From Picochlorum sp. 'celeri' (lineage: Eukaryota; Chlorophyta; Trebouxiophyceae): a stretch of DNA of 36,496 bases. Made by a program: the position numbers and the translations under genes. Of the stretch, positions 27,750-36,496 are shown one piece after another. Position 1 is the stretch's first letter. Each line of letters starts with the position of its first letter. Under the pieces are notes generated by a model. The model searched no databases and was not told the DNA's origin. It saw only the letters and a program-made list of their open reading frames with translations. The stretch spans positions 1 through 36,496 of the forward strand of contig JAACMV010000021.1 of the NCBI GenBank assembly GCA_010909725.1. Direction: 5' to 3'.

Positions 27750-28863
27750 TCTTGCTGGTCAAGAATCCTGTGCAATGTGTCTTTGAATTTTCCTGTAAGG
27801 CTTTCTGTTTGTGTGTCGTCTGAGTCTGTGTGTTCCAATGTCACCTCCATGTCCTCCGTAGTCTGTAGCAAGTTGGTCCCATAGTTGTGCTCCGTAATGT
27901 CTTTGCAGTCCCAATGTGATCCAGCCGCAGTTTCTTCCTTGGTGGCGGCGGGATATCGCGTTGTCCTTCGTATCTACATTTCACAGCGAGTGGCCAGTGG
28001 TCTGAGGATGCTTCTGTGGTGAGTACCCTGGCTGATAGCAGTTGAGCCCGGGCATGTTCGTTCACCAGAATGTGGTCTATAGCGCTTCCTTGTGTGTACG
28101 GCCTCCAGAATGTCGTGGCAATCTCCTCGCACTGGCAGCAAATCTAATGGCCATCCTCTCCGTGCTATAAGTGTGCTCATGGCCTCCAAGTCGTGATTGA
28201 AGTCCCCCCATGATGACGATGGGAGTCCCCGGTCGCTCCGCTGTGATCCTGTGTATGTCTGCATCCAGGTTTGTTTCAACGTCTCACGCCGATCGTCTCT
28301 CAGATGCTCCCCTGGTACATATATGGTGGCGATGTAGCAGGTGACTGGCATCAATTGGTGCACTTGGGCCCATATGATGTTGGGATGGGCATACACTTCT
28401 CTGAGCTCTGTCGTGGGCAAGCTCCTGTGTGTCACTAGTGCTACTCCTCTGACCCCTGGCCCCGTCTTGTACCTCTGTATGACGTTATAGTGGCTGAAGG
28501 CCAGCGGGAAGGAGTCTTCTTCAACCTGATGTTCTTGCAGCCCACCACTCCGAATCTGCGAGCTTTAAAGCGCCAATTGAGCTCGCCTCGTTTGTTGGCA
28601 GCCGTGGTGATGTTCCATGTGGCAAGAACGTTGAAGGGTTTCGATCCTTGGCGTGCGTTGTTCTCCTCGGTTCGGCTGCTCCGACCATCGCCTGCTCCTC
28701 CTCTTCCTTGGCGGGCCCAAGGGAATCCAGCCCCAACTCGGCGGGTCCGAGTATGTCCAGCTCCAGTGTCTTCCGGCCCGTGTCGTCGTGCCTGCTCCTT
28801 CATTCTGCGCCTGTAGTTTTTGTGGCGTCGAATATTGCACTTCCGAGCCGTTCGGGATGCCGC

Positions 28864-28865
<2 letters not shown>
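27750..28865 (-). pseudogene. LINE copy E endonuclease, broken by many small indels
   Basis: All endonuclease motifs can be followed, but in three alternating frames: KARRFGVVG and LATWNI in 28441-28865, TELREVYAHPNI and YVPGEHLRDDRRE in 27974-28435, and SSDHWPLAVKCRYEGQ in 27841-28065. Compared with copies C and D there are extra bases (CCCCCCATG, GCAATCTCC, CAGGTTTGTTTC on +) and lost ones (CTTTGCAGTCC on +). Either the copy is decayed or this part of the assembly is poor; the same indel density continues to the window end, favouring the latter. Confidence 0.75.

Positions 28866-28896
<31 letters not shown>
28866..28896 (-). mobile_element. Poly(A) tail of a further LINE copy (F), rest lost in gap
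   Basis: Thirty T followed by one G, exactly as the tail and first base (GGTTCTG) of the other copies, and then the assembly gap. The array therefore continues beyond copy E for an unknown length. Confidence 0.75.
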
Positions 28897-28996
28897 NNNN
28901 NNNNNNNNNNNNNNNNNNNNNNNNNNNNNNNNNNNNNNNNNNNNNNNNNNNNNNNNNNNNNNNNNNNNNNNNNNNNNNNNNNNNNNNNNNNNNNNN
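28897..28996. other. Assembly gap of 100 N
   Basis: Exactly 100 N, a conventional placeholder for a gap of unknown size. It lies between the LINE array and the MRD1 gene and hides the 5' end of MRD1. Confidence 0.98.
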
Positions 28997-31257
28997 GTAG
29001 CGACTGCAGGGCCCAAAGAGACGAGGGATGGGACAGTGCCTACGGGACAAATTACTCGACAAGGTAGGATCGATGAGTGTTTTTGATGAATGAGATTGTT
29101 TTGTTTTTAATAGTAGAACATGTTATGGTGTCTGTAGTGGGCGAGGAGGATCCAGAATTGGCAGAGTTCTTGTCATTGATGCAGCCACGCCATAAGAAGG
29201 CGATTTGGTCGAATGAAGATGCGTTTGTTCAGGAACAAAATGGTCTTACGGTGCAAAATAAGCAATCTTTGGATGTTGTTGACGATGGAAGTGCCTCTGA
29301 TGGGGAATACGAGGATGTAGAGAAGGCGACAGAAGATGTGCCACGTCCTGCACCACACAATGTTGGTGTTGATGGTGTTGTTGTGGATGCTGGTGTATCT
29401 GACTTGGACTATTTGAAATCACGAATGACTTCCAAATTTTCTGACGATGAGGAAGAGTCTGGAGGCTCGGATGAAGAGCCTGCCTCTGGAGCACCATCAG
29501 CAGCGGAGCAGGATGAGGATGCCACAACAGAGGATGGTCACAAGTCGTTGCCCCTGAAAGAGGGTGGTGGCACAGATGAAGTAGACATTATCGATGATTC
29601 AGAGGCTAAAGATAAAAGCAGTGACGATCAAATTGGTCTCATTTCGCAAACAAGGCGTTTATTTGCAAGGAATTTGCCATACTCTGCTGGTGATGATGAT
29701 GTCAGAAACTTGTTTGAACAGTATGGAGACTTGGAAGAGGTCCATATTGTAATCGATAAGGCGACGAGGAAAAGCAAGGATACGCGTTAATCACATTTGT
29801 GGAACCAGAGCCTGCTGTGAAAGCCTTCGAGGCTCTTGATGGCTCCATCTTCATGGAAGACTCCTGCACATCTTGCCAGGCAAATCAGCTCCACAGCATG
29901 AGGACAGACCCATAGATGATTCTCATGGAACAAGCAGCTACAAAAAGGAAAAGGAGACAAAATGAAGAAAGAAGAGGCGACGAATAGAGCAGCATGGAAC
30001 ACTCTCTTCATGAGGGCAGACACTGTGGCAGATGCCGTGGCAGATATGTATGACATGCCCAAGTCGGCCTTACTGGACCCATCGGCATCAGATATGGCAG
30101 TAAGGCTTGCTTTAGGAGAAGTAAAGGTCATCAACATGACAAAAGAGCATTTAGAAGAGCATGGAGTGCATGTCACTGCACTGGAGGATGCTGCTCAGTC
30201 ATCAGGCAAATCCAAGAAGAGGGACGCTGTCAAACGCAGCGATTGCGTTCTCATCGTCAAGAATTTACCCTATACATTGGATGAGGATGAGCTAAAGGCA
30301 ATGTTCAGCAATATAGGCCCAATTCTGAGGTGGGTTTTGCCTCCTTCACATGCACTTGCTATTGTGGAGTTAGCAGCAGCCATGATGCCAGCAATGCATT
30401 CAAAAAGCTTGCATTCAAAAGATACCGCAGCGTACCAATATACTTAGAATGGGCTCCCAGAGACATCTTTTCATACCATAAGAGCAGCAAGTCTTCCATG
30501 GAGAAGGCACCCACAGGGCTAGACACAAGCCAAAAGGAGACGCCCAAGGTTGACCCAGTGGGAGCAGCCCTGACGAGCCTTCAGAATGGAGCAGATGAAT
30601 CGGCGGACTCTTCGACAATCTTTGTTAAAAACATTGCATTCAAGACAAAGAAACAGAGTTTCGAGAAACATTTTAGGACACTGTCAGATCTTGTGGCGGG
30701 GAGTTGAAGAGTGCCAAGATTGCCCAAAGGAAACTGAAAGACGGCAAGCAGGTCTCCGCTGGGTTTGGTTTTGTAGAGTGTTCAGCGAGGATGTCGCGCG
30801 ACGGGTCATCGATGCTCTCCAAGGCTCGTCCTTGGATGGCCACAACCTTGTTCTCCAGCTTTCCCAAGGAACTGCTTCTTCACTCCCTCAGGAACAAGCC
30901 AAAAAGGCAGCCCCAGACACCAAGGCAGCGTCGTCCAAAGTTTTAATACGCAATGTCGCATTTGAGGCAACTAGGGCAGACCTCGTGAATTTGTTCACCC
31001 CGTTCGGCGAGGTGAAGAGCTGCAGACTCCCACGAAAGTTTGATGGCAACCACAGAGGCTTTGCCTTTCTAGAGTTTGCGAGCAAACAAGAAGCCAAAGC
31101 AGCAGTCGCAGCAGTTGCAGGATCCCACTTGTATGGACGCAGGCTCGTCATTGAGTGGGCCGAGGAAGAAGATTCGATAGAGCAGATGCGTGAAAAGACG
31201 AGCAGGAAATTCGACGGTGGCCAAGGCTCCAGGCAGAAACGCGTCAAGAGTGCATAA
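28997..31257 (+). CDS. MRD1: MRD1/RBM19 multi-RRM ribosome biogenesis protein, 5'-incomplete, frameshifted
   Basis: MRD1/RBM19 is a nucleolar protein with five to six RRMs that binds pre-rRNA and drives early 18S processing. The window has the end of an exon (28997-29063), a 74-nt intron (29064-29137, GTAGGA..CTGTAG) and the rest. The diagnostic linker ELAEFLSLMQPRHKKAIWSN is at the start of exon 2. Four RRMs follow by their RNP words: TRRLFARNLPYSAGDDDVRN, DCVLIVKNLPYTLDEDELKA, STIFVKNIAFKTKKQ and KVLIRNVAFEATRADLVNLF, the last with GFAFLEFASK. The C-terminus is basic. RRM1 is missing, presumably in the gap. At least six single-base frame breaks occur (near 29,778, 29,850, 29,960, 30,371, 30,690 and 30,782), each repairable by one extra base. 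That suggests sequence error more than decay. Confidence 0.8.
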
Positions 31258-31342
31258 TAAAACAACAAATTTGCGTTACGAACGAAACAAAAAGCTATTA
31301 AAACAGGTAAAAGTAACAACTACATCCAATACACCTCTCAGA

Positions 31343-32013
31343 ATGAGCTCTTTCGTAGAGAAACTCCGTCGCATGTCAACTGGTACGTCAGCCTCGTATC
31401 CCCAGACTCGCTCAATATCACCTATTCACCGTCATCCTATTTTTTCATATCGCAGGAAACAAAACAGATGACTCGCAAGCAGCAAGTACGTAATACATTG
31501 TCTGGGTTTGGTTTCGGAAATGTAGATCGTTGCCTGTCGTGGCGGTCCCCGCATGATCAGCATATTTTGCAGTCTGGGATAGTTCATTGTCCTAACAGTA
31601 CCATATATAATTTCGGTTGTGGGCAAAAAGACGCGATTGGTCGCGATGTCGGACTGACGCCATTCCTCTCACGTGACATGTGCAGGTCCACGAAACAATG
31701 TTTGGAGCAGCACCTTTGATCCGGGGCGCAATGCTAACATGAAAAAGATGGGATCGTCATACTATGACAAACCAGCTGCTGGCGATAGCACTACAGTATG
31801 GGACCAGCACCTGGAGGCGCAGAAGCAGGCTGCCCCTCAATCTCCCACGTCTGCGAACAACCAAGTCGGACAAAAGACCATTGACAAGGAGGATCTACAG
31901 AAGATGATGACTCCATCGAATGTGAGGCAGCGATGCAGAAGGTTGACCCATCTGGCACTGGTAAGATTGATTTTGACCAATTCATGTCTCAGCTCCGTTC
32001 TGTCCAAAATTAA
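31343..32013 (+). CDS. Dormancy/auxin-associated (DRM1/ARP) family protein with EF-hand-like tail
   Basis: Three exons: 31343-31382, 31456-31485 and 31686-32013. The introns (31383-31455 and 31486-31685) both have GTACGT and CAG ends and correct phases. The core NNVWSSTFDPGRNANMKKMG followed by YYDKP and STTVWDQHL mirrors the NVW..F.PGSN....MG...DKP......YDW signature of the plant DRM1/ARP family. Members are small, disordered, stress- or dormancy-linked proteins of unknown mechanism. The C-terminus adds AAMQKVDPSGTGKIDFDQFM, an EF-hand-like loop (Asp, Ser, Thr-Gly, Ile at the right spacing) but with Gln where the last acidic ligand is normal. A one-base frame break near 31,905 separates the two parts. 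If it is a sequence error, the protein is one chain of about 131 aa. Confidence 0.6.
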
Positions 32014-32072
32014 GTGGTCGACCTTCTTCATGCCATATTTTGAATTTTCAAGTTTTTTTTGTAACATGCTGA

Positions 32073-33519
32073 GTGATAGGTAAACGTGTGGCACGTGAGC
32101 GTGTCCGACGACTGTCGTTGGGTAGAAAAACAATTCAATGCCGAAAATTTTCAACGTCGAATGCCACATGGACGCGTTGTAGTTTCTTCGAGAATTATGA
32201 GATGCTCAAAACAATCAAAGGTATTGAGATTCGCCTTCCAACGACAGGCCTTGCTGACAGGGTGTGCTTGCGTGTCAGCAATGCTCTGTATCTGAAGGGT
32301 TCTGTGTTGGTGACTGCCGCACATGGGCTATCAAGGAATGGGACCAATGATGATGTATGCGATCAGAAGTGGGACAGTGTGGTGGGTCTGAATCTCACCT
32401 CTACACTGGAGGGGCTTGGAATATTGTCAAAGCATGAGAATTGTTTTGCAAATGCTATGGAATGGAACGGCATTCGTACGTACGGGGGATGAATTTGCAA
32501 TCATATGCAGTGAAAAAGGCCGCAATGTCCGTGCGCCTCGCCATCCTCAGGGGTTTTGTATCCCATGTCTTTGTTGGTATGAAGCAGCCACGATTGGGAT
32601 TCATTCTGGATGTCACCGACGCCACTCGAGATCATCGAGACTTGTTTGAGCGGCTACAAGGTATATCGATTGTTGGTATTGGAAAAGGCACAGGCAGTGA
32701 GGGTATATTCCTGCTGCCTGATCCATACATGATTGCAGGAGTGGCATTCAATGAAATGGTTACAGGAGTCATCCCCCGCGATTTACATGGGTTTGGAAAT
32801 GTGCGTCCATATGTTTTTTCGTGGTTGAGGTGACGTCTCGTCGATCTATTCATCATGTTTTTCATACCTGTTGCAGATCTGTCGCCGTCTTACAATTCAA
32901 AGACACTGAGTGCCGTGCCATGGATGGACCGACAGAGCAAGCTGCTCTACAGAGGATCGTGTCATCCCACCATCAATGCCAGTGAAAGGCAAGGTCACTA
33001 TCTGCTACGTGGTGAATTCTGTAAAACTCTCCAGAATCAGGAAAGTAGCGGAATTGATTTCAAACTGCGGTCCTCAGACACCCAGGCATGCTCTCAGCAT
33101 GCAGCGGAAACATTGCTTGTTGGAAATTGCTTGCCATGTTGTTCAAACTCCAGCCTCAAAGTCAACTACATGGCGCAAAATTTCAAGTATCAGCTGATCT
33201 TAGACGGGTATGGGCCGTCTTACGAGTCGGGGATCTGGAAATTCTTGTCCTGTGGCACTGTTTTCAAAGGAGAGCATCCATCAGGAAAAAGCTCGAGTTG
33301 TTTTGGAACCAATTTGTCGAGGAAGGGGTGGACTTCATCAGCGTCTTTCCTAGCACCATGGTTCAAAAATTCAAAAACTGTCTTCAGAACGAGCAGAGGT
33401 GCCAGGCAATTGCCCAGCGTGGGTGCTCCAAGATGCATAGGATTGTCAGTTGGGACTTCATGATCCAATACACCCGCGACGTTGGTCGCCAATTGAACGA
33501 TGTGTGGCATTCGCGCTGA
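32073..33519 (+). CDS. GT90/CAP10-like glycosyltransferase, broken into several frames
   Basis: GT90 enzymes (CAP10, POGLUT, KDELC) add glucose or xylose to proteins or glycans in the ER/Golgi. Pieces in changing frames line up in family order: GIFLLPDPYMIAGVAFNEM, then VPWMDRQSKLLYRGSCHPTI (the W..R..KLL.RGS block), then KYQLILDGYGPSYESGIWKF followed by LSCGTVFK (nucleotide-sugar block), then the C-terminal CQAIAQRGCSKMHRIVSWDF and MIQYTRDV. An intron probably lies at about 32,829-32,876 (GTGACG..TTGCAG). The N-terminus (from about 32,200, words GIEIRLPTTGLADRV) is not recognised and the start is not fixed. At least four frame changes occur. The cause may be sequence errors or a true pseudogene. 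It is the last gene before the rDNA. Confidence 0.55.
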
Positions 33520-33534
33520 GCATCTTTCCTCCAT

Positions 33535-34732
33535 TACATCATAGTGTTTTACGTATCATTACCTGTAATATGACACATAGGAGAAGAGATTATTCCGTGG
33601 TTCTGCATGGCGAGGTGGTGCATTTCATGGTGGCCAAAGGCATGCAGGGGCGTGGCCCCCGTCCATCCCTCCTCCAGGTCTGCGTCAGGGGAGAGGCGGC
33701 ATTCGGCGGCCCTGTGACGCCGAGCTATCGCTCGGATACCCGTGCAGACAAACGAGGGATGTTTGGCCCGTGTGGGAGCAGGAGTCCGCCGGGCGGGTGT
33801 GGATAGTCCGTGCCACCAACTTGCATTCAGAAGTGTTGGCCATTCAGAGGGATCCCCCCGTCATTCCGATTCTCACATTGTCTCGGACGGATCGTCGGCC
33901 GGTCCAAAATTTCCAGACCGACGAGCAAAGAGCGGCCGATCGAAGCAGCCGCGTGACCGGACACGGTTGCGCGGTTGACGACGAGTGGTCCTCTCTGTTC
34001 CAGCGAGCGGCCGCCTGTCCCCGTTTTTGGAGATGTCTGTCTCCGAGGGGGTGCGTGCGGCCTCGTAGCTGATGAGCGACGGTGGGTCTCGGCGGGTCGA
34101 GTCGGACGGCGGTTCGTGCCGCCCGATCGCTCCCCCCGAGTGCAACGAACCCAATCATCGCCTGCTCGGCCCTTCTGCCTTCTCATCGAGAGGAAAGAGA
34201 GGCCGTGCACTTTTGGACTCCCCAGGCCTGTCTCAGTGCCTGGCGCGAGCCCCCGGATGAGGCGCTTGTGTCGCTACACGATGTGCACACGTTTGCCACA
34301 GGCCCTATGAAGCCAGTCCGTGTCGCACTCGCTGCGTCGCCTATTGGGCGGTCGCTCGGCGGTGCGTCATTGCTGGCGCGACAGTCCGCTCCTGCGGGAG
34401 GCTGCGCCCGACTCGCGTTCCGGTGCTCGTCCGGCGTGTCGCGGCCCGCTTGGTCTCCGCATCGTTGGAGTTTGCGCTGGTGGAAGAGTCAGCGAGGCCT
34501 GTGTGGTGCGGCGTGTTTCTGCTCGTTCGTCGACTTGCACTTTATTGTCATGGTCGTCGTCTCGTGGTCTCCGCGCGCAGCATCTCGGTCGTCGTGATGC
34601 TGCTTCTGTTGAATCGTACATAACGACACGACTTCGCTCCGCCGTCGCCCTAGGTGCGTCGGCGCGTGCTGGCGTGGTGGCCCCTCTCGACGATTTTGTA
34701 TCAATGTCGTCGCGTGGTGGCGTTACGATAGC
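33535..34732 (+). other. Probable rDNA intergenic spacer and 5' external transcribed spacer
   Basis: About 1.2 kb upstream of the 18S gene. GC content rises sharply from about 33,600, with many CG-rich words (GCGTCG, GTCGTCG) and only chance ORFs on both strands. The Pol I promoter should lie here, but I cannot place it by eye. No subrepeats are obvious. Confidence 0.55.
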
Positions 34733-35637
34733 TACCTGGTTGATCCTGCCAGTAGTCATATGCTTGTCTCAAAGATTAAGCCATCATGTCTAAGTATAAA
34801 CTGCTTTATACTGTGAAACTGCGAATGGCTCATTAAATCAGTATAGTTTATTTGATGGTACCTACTTACTCGGATACCCGTAGTAATTCTAGAGCTAATA
34901 CGTGCGTACATCCCGACTTCTGGAAGGGACGTATTTATTAGATAAAGGCCGACCGGGCTTGCCCGACTCGCGGTGACTCATGATAACTTCACGAATCGCA
35001 TGGCCTCCGCCGCCGGCGATGTTTCATTCAAATTTCTGCCCTAATCAACTTTTGATGGTAGGATAGAGGCCTACCATGGTGGTAACGGGTGACGGAGAAT
35101 TAGGGTTCGATTCCGGAGAGGGAGCCTGAGAAACGGCTACCACAATCCAAGGAAGGCCAGCAGGCGCCGCAAATTACCCAATCCTGACACAGGGAGGTAG
35201 TGACAATAAATAACAATACCGGGCCTTTGGTCTGGTAATTGGAATGAGTACAACCTAAACACCTTAACGAGGAATCAATTGGAGGGCAAGGTTCTGGTGC
35301 CAGCACCGCCGCGGTAATTCCAGCTCCAATAGCGTATATTAAGTTGCTGCAGTTAAAAAGCTCCGTAGTGGATTTCGGGTGGGGCCTGCCGGTCCGCCGT
35401 TTCGGTGTGCACTGGCCGGGCCCACCTTGTTGCCGGGGACGAGCTCCTGGGCTTTATTGTCCGGGACTCGGAGTCGGCGAGGTTACTTTGAGTAAATTAG
35501 AGTGTTTCAAAGCAGGCCCACGCTCTGAATACATTAGCATGGAATAACACGATAGGACTCTGGCCTATCTTGTTAGGTCTGTAGGACCGGAGTAATGATT
35601 AAGAGGGACAGTCGGGGGCATTCGTATTCATTGTCAG

Positions 35638-35669
<32 letters not shown>

Positions 35670-35676
35670 TACTGCG

Positions 35677-35724
<48 letters not shown>

Positions 35725-35864
35725 GCTCGAAGACGATTAGATACCGTCCTAGTCTCAACCATAACGATGCCGACTAGGGGATCGGCGGGTGTTTTTTGAT
35801 GACCCCGCCGGCACCATTATGAAGAAATCAAAGTTTTTGGGTTCCCGGGGGAGTATGGTCCAAG

Positions 35865-35904
<40 letters not shown>

Positions 35905-36496
35905 CGTGGAGCTGCGGCTTAATTTGACTCACACGGGAAAACTTACCAGGTCCAGACATAGTGAGGATTGACAGATTGAGAGCTCTTTCTTGATTCTATG
36001 GGTGGGGGTGCATGGCCGTTCTTAGTTGGTGGGTTGCCTTGTCAGGTTGATTCCGGTAACGAACGAGACCTCAGCCCTGCTAACTAGTCACGCGTGCTCC
36101 GGCACGCGGCGGACTTCTTAGAGGGACTATTGGCGACTAGCCAATGGAAGCATGAGGCAATAACAGGTCTGTGATGCCCTTAGATATGTTCTGGGCCGCA
36201 CGCCGCTACACTGATGCATTCAACGAGCCTCTCCTTGGCCGACAGGTCCGGGTAATCTTTGAATCTGCATCGTGACGGGGGATTAGATTATTGCAATTAT
36301 TAATCTTCAACGAGGAATGCCTAGTAGGCGCAAGTCAATCAGCTTGCGTCGATTACGTCCCTCGCCCTTTGTACACCACCGCCCGTCGCTCCTACCGATT
36401 GGGTGTGCTGGTGGAAATGTTCGGATTGGCGGCTTTGGGCGGTTTCCGCCCTCGGCTGTCGAAAAGTTCATTAAACCCTCCCACCTAGAGGAAGGA
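34733..36496 (+). rRNA. 18S ribosomal RNA gene, 3' end cut by window, many indels
   Basis: It begins with the universal 5' end TACCTGGTTGATCCTGCCAG and continues through all SSU landmarks (ATTAGATACCGTC, AAACTTAAAGGAATTGACGG, TTGTACACCACCGCCC) to CCACCTAGAGGAAGGA, about 40-60 nt short of the usual 3' end. The V2 and V4 wording (GGCCGACCGGGCTTGCCCGA, GTTTCGGTGTGCACTGGC, ACTCGGAGTCGGCGAGGTTA) is of chlorophyte type. About twenty single- or two-base indels hit sites that are nearly invariant. An example is the 530 loop, where CCAGCAGCCGCGG is read as CCAGCACCGCCGCGG. This is either a degenerate edge copy of the rDNA array or an error-rich contig end. No intron is present. Confidence 0.95.

Larger units (their letters stand above)
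24680..28865 (-). mobile_element. LINE copy E, family 1
   Basis: The tail is 28 T at 24680-24707. The body is like copies C and D. The 5' end stops at GGGATGCCGCGAT (28854-28866), another 40-50 nt shorter than copy D, and abuts a further T run (copy F tail). The endonuclease end (27.5-28.9 kb) is full of single-base differences from C and D. Confidence 0.9.

Noticed and set aside
14206..28896. CRISPR array or satellite repeat as an explanation of the repeated units
   Set aside because: The units are kilobase-sized LINE copies with A tails and coding frames, in a eukaryotic context.
33550..34760. Several overlapping GC-rich ORFs before the 18S gene
   Set aside because: High GC makes stops rare in all frames. 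The sequence has no domain, and the position fits an rDNA spacer.
35100..36488. Short ORFs inside the 18S gene
   Set aside because: They lie in structural RNA and have no protein features.

Overview
This is nuclear eukaryotic DNA, most likely from a unicellular green alga of prasinophyte-grade Chlorophyta. The evidence is spliceosomal introns with GT..AG ends (mostly 49-84 nt), putative plastid transit peptides, a eukaryotic 5S gene, an 18S gene whose V2/V4 and 3'-domain wording is of green-algal type, and a gene of the plant-lineage dormancy/auxin-associated (DRM1/ARP) family. The species is an inference; no search was run.

Layout. (1) 1-13.8 kb is a compact gene-rich block on both strands: a plastid-type one-helix protein, a coiled-coil protein, an acidic putative plastid protein, proteasome chaperone PAC4, a sulfotransferase-glycosyltransferase fusion, a small Cys-rich secreted or GPI-type protein, AAGAB/p34, plastid YidD, a MATE transporter, an OSM1/FRD-type fumarate reductase and a WD40 protein. 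Convergent neighbours nearly touch or overlap at their stop codons. (2) 13,909-14,022 is a 5S rRNA gene with a T-run terminator. (3) 14,206-28,896 is a head-to-tail array of non-LTR (LINE) retrotransposon copies, all on the minus strand. Each is 5'-truncated, and each upstream end abuts the poly(A) tail (poly-T on +) of the next copy. They encode an APE-type endonuclease, a reverse transcriptase with FADD and a Cys/His knuckle. One short unit is an internally deleted relative, and one copy carries a 378-bp in-frame insert from a sister subfamily. The array ends in a 100-N gap. (4) 28,997-31,257 is MRD1/RBM19, lacking its N-terminal RRM and carrying several single-base frameshifts. (5) 31,343-32,013 is a DRM1/ARP-family gene. 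(6) About 32,073-33,519 is a broken GT90/CAP10-like glycosyltransferase. (7) 33,535-34,732 is GC-rich sequence, probably rDNA intergenic spacer plus 5' ETS. (8) 34,733 to the end is an 18S rRNA gene cut by the window end, with roughly twenty indels at normally invariant sites.

The most interesting region is the LINE array. Every family-1 copy with an intact 3' UTR has a TATATAAGGA box about 220 nt before its tail, pointing into the next copy. The same box precedes two host genes. This suggests that each copy's 3' end may act as promoter for its downstream neighbour, as in Drosophila HeT-A. New copies appear to insert into existing poly(A) tails, which would hide target-site duplications and grow a tandem array. 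Zepp and ZeppL LINE clusters at green-algal telomeres and centromeres are the closest described analogues.

Quality warning: from about 27.4 kb to the end, single-base indels are frequent in every recognisable gene and in the 18S. Broken frames there may be sequencing or assembly error rather than real decay.
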